A stretch of 5,929 nt of DNA. Source: Pseudobdellovibrionaceae bacterium. Its GTDB lineage: Bacteria > Bdellovibrionota > Bdellovibrionia > Bdellovibrionales > JAMPXM01. A program made the position numbers and the translations under genes. Each line of letters opens with the position of its first letter. Position 1 is the stretch's first letter. The notes below the pieces were generated by a model. It saw only the letters and a program-made list of their open reading frames with translations. It was not told where the DNA came from and did not search any database. The DNA lies in the NCBI GenBank assembly GCA_913776405.1, contig CAJYOV010000360.1, positions 1-5,929 on the forward strand, given 5' to 3'. Below are positions 5,618 through 5,929 of the stretch, in pieces.

Positions 5618-5929
5618 ATGAATCTACTTCTCTTCGACGAAAACGATTTGATCGCGAACGGTGCGAACGATCAACTGAAAGTCCAAGGCCGCCGCGCGCG
5701 GCATTTGATCGAAGTTCATCGCGCTCAAGTGGGCGCCACGGTGCGTGTTGGCCAAATCGGCGGCAAGATGGGCGAAGCGCGCATTACGGCGTTGAGCGGT
5801 GATGAATCTTCAGGGCTTTTTGAGGCGACCCTCGAATTTTCTTTGTCGACAGCACCGCCCTCGAAACTTCCGCTCACTCTTTATCTCGCCCTTCCAAGGC
5901 CGAAGTTCTTAAGCAAATGCCTTCAGACC
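5618..5929 (+). CDS. rsmE: 16S rRNA (uracil1498-N3)-methyltransferase RsmE, N-terminal part; cut by window edge
   Basis: From ATG 5618 the frame stays open for 104 codons to the right edge; a full RsmE is about 240-250 residues, so more than half is missing. The visible part is the N-terminal PUA-like RNA-binding domain: residues 24-32 (GRRARHLIE) and the rest of the block VHRAQVGATVRVG (33-45) match RsmE's 'R-HL..VLR...G..v.vg', GGKMGEARI (48-56) matches its G-rich turn, and LTLYLALPRPKFLSKCLQT (86-104) matches the strand and linker leading into the SPOUT methyltransferase domain. RsmE methylates N3 of U1498 in the decoding region of 16S rRNA, using SAM, late in 30S assembly. The catalytic domain with the SAM knot is outside, so activity is inferred from family. 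The ribosome binding site is weak (GGGAG at 5600-5604, 13 bases away). It diverges from the thioesterase gene. Confidence 0.85.
   Translation, partial: MNLLLFDENDLIANGANDQLKVQGRRARHLIEVHRAQVGATVRVGQIGGKMGEARITALSGDESSGLFEATLEFSLSTAPPSKLPLTLYLALPRPKFLSKCLQT

Overview
The window looks like ordinary chromosome from a Gram-negative bacterium of roughly balanced base composition. My best guess is a Bdellovibrio-like member of the Bdellovibrionota. That guess rests on the densely packed genes, the exported lipoprotein peptidase, and a large cysteine-rich exported protein. The last carries a CNPxLF...CV...NAT..C segment that I remember from Bdellovibrio-type secreted proteins. It is an inference from style and memory, not from a search. 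I see no insertion sequence, phage gene, CRISPR array, tRNA or rRNA.

Layout. Bases 1-1170 (minus strand) hold the 5' two-thirds or so of a lipoprotein of the S9 (prolyl-oligopeptidase) type; it is open to the left edge, so its catalytic domain lies outside. A 56-base divergent gap leads to a plus-strand flavodoxin-fold NAD(P)H:FMN reductase-like protein (1227-1832), whose ATG has no Shine-Dalgarno and sits where a TTGACA promoter would start transcription. Three plus-strand genes follow closely: a 544-residue exported cysteine-rich protein of unknown function (1911-3545), a TrmB-like methyltransferase (3566-4213), and a two-domain protein (4210-5127) joining a 2-oxoglutarate/Fe(II) oxygenase to a TonB-C/AgmX-like tail. 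The last two overlap by ATGA. The oxygenase gene collides tail to tail, with 27 bases of overlap, with a minus-strand hotdog thioesterase gene (5101-5574). That gene diverges, across 43 bases, from the start of rsmE (5618 to the right edge).

How the genes relate. The tightest functional link is the methyltransferase-oxygenase pair, whose reading frames are translationally coupled. The methyltransferase has asparagine at two positions where canonical TrmB has aspartate, so its substrate may not be G46 of tRNA. The pair could perform successive methylation and hydroxylation of one substrate, but this is a hypothesis. The exported cysteine-rich protein may share their transcript (20-base gap) without sharing their job. 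No feature amounts to a proven new system; the methyltransferase/oxygenase-TonB-C pair and the orphan cysteine-rich protein are the best candidates for something undescribed.
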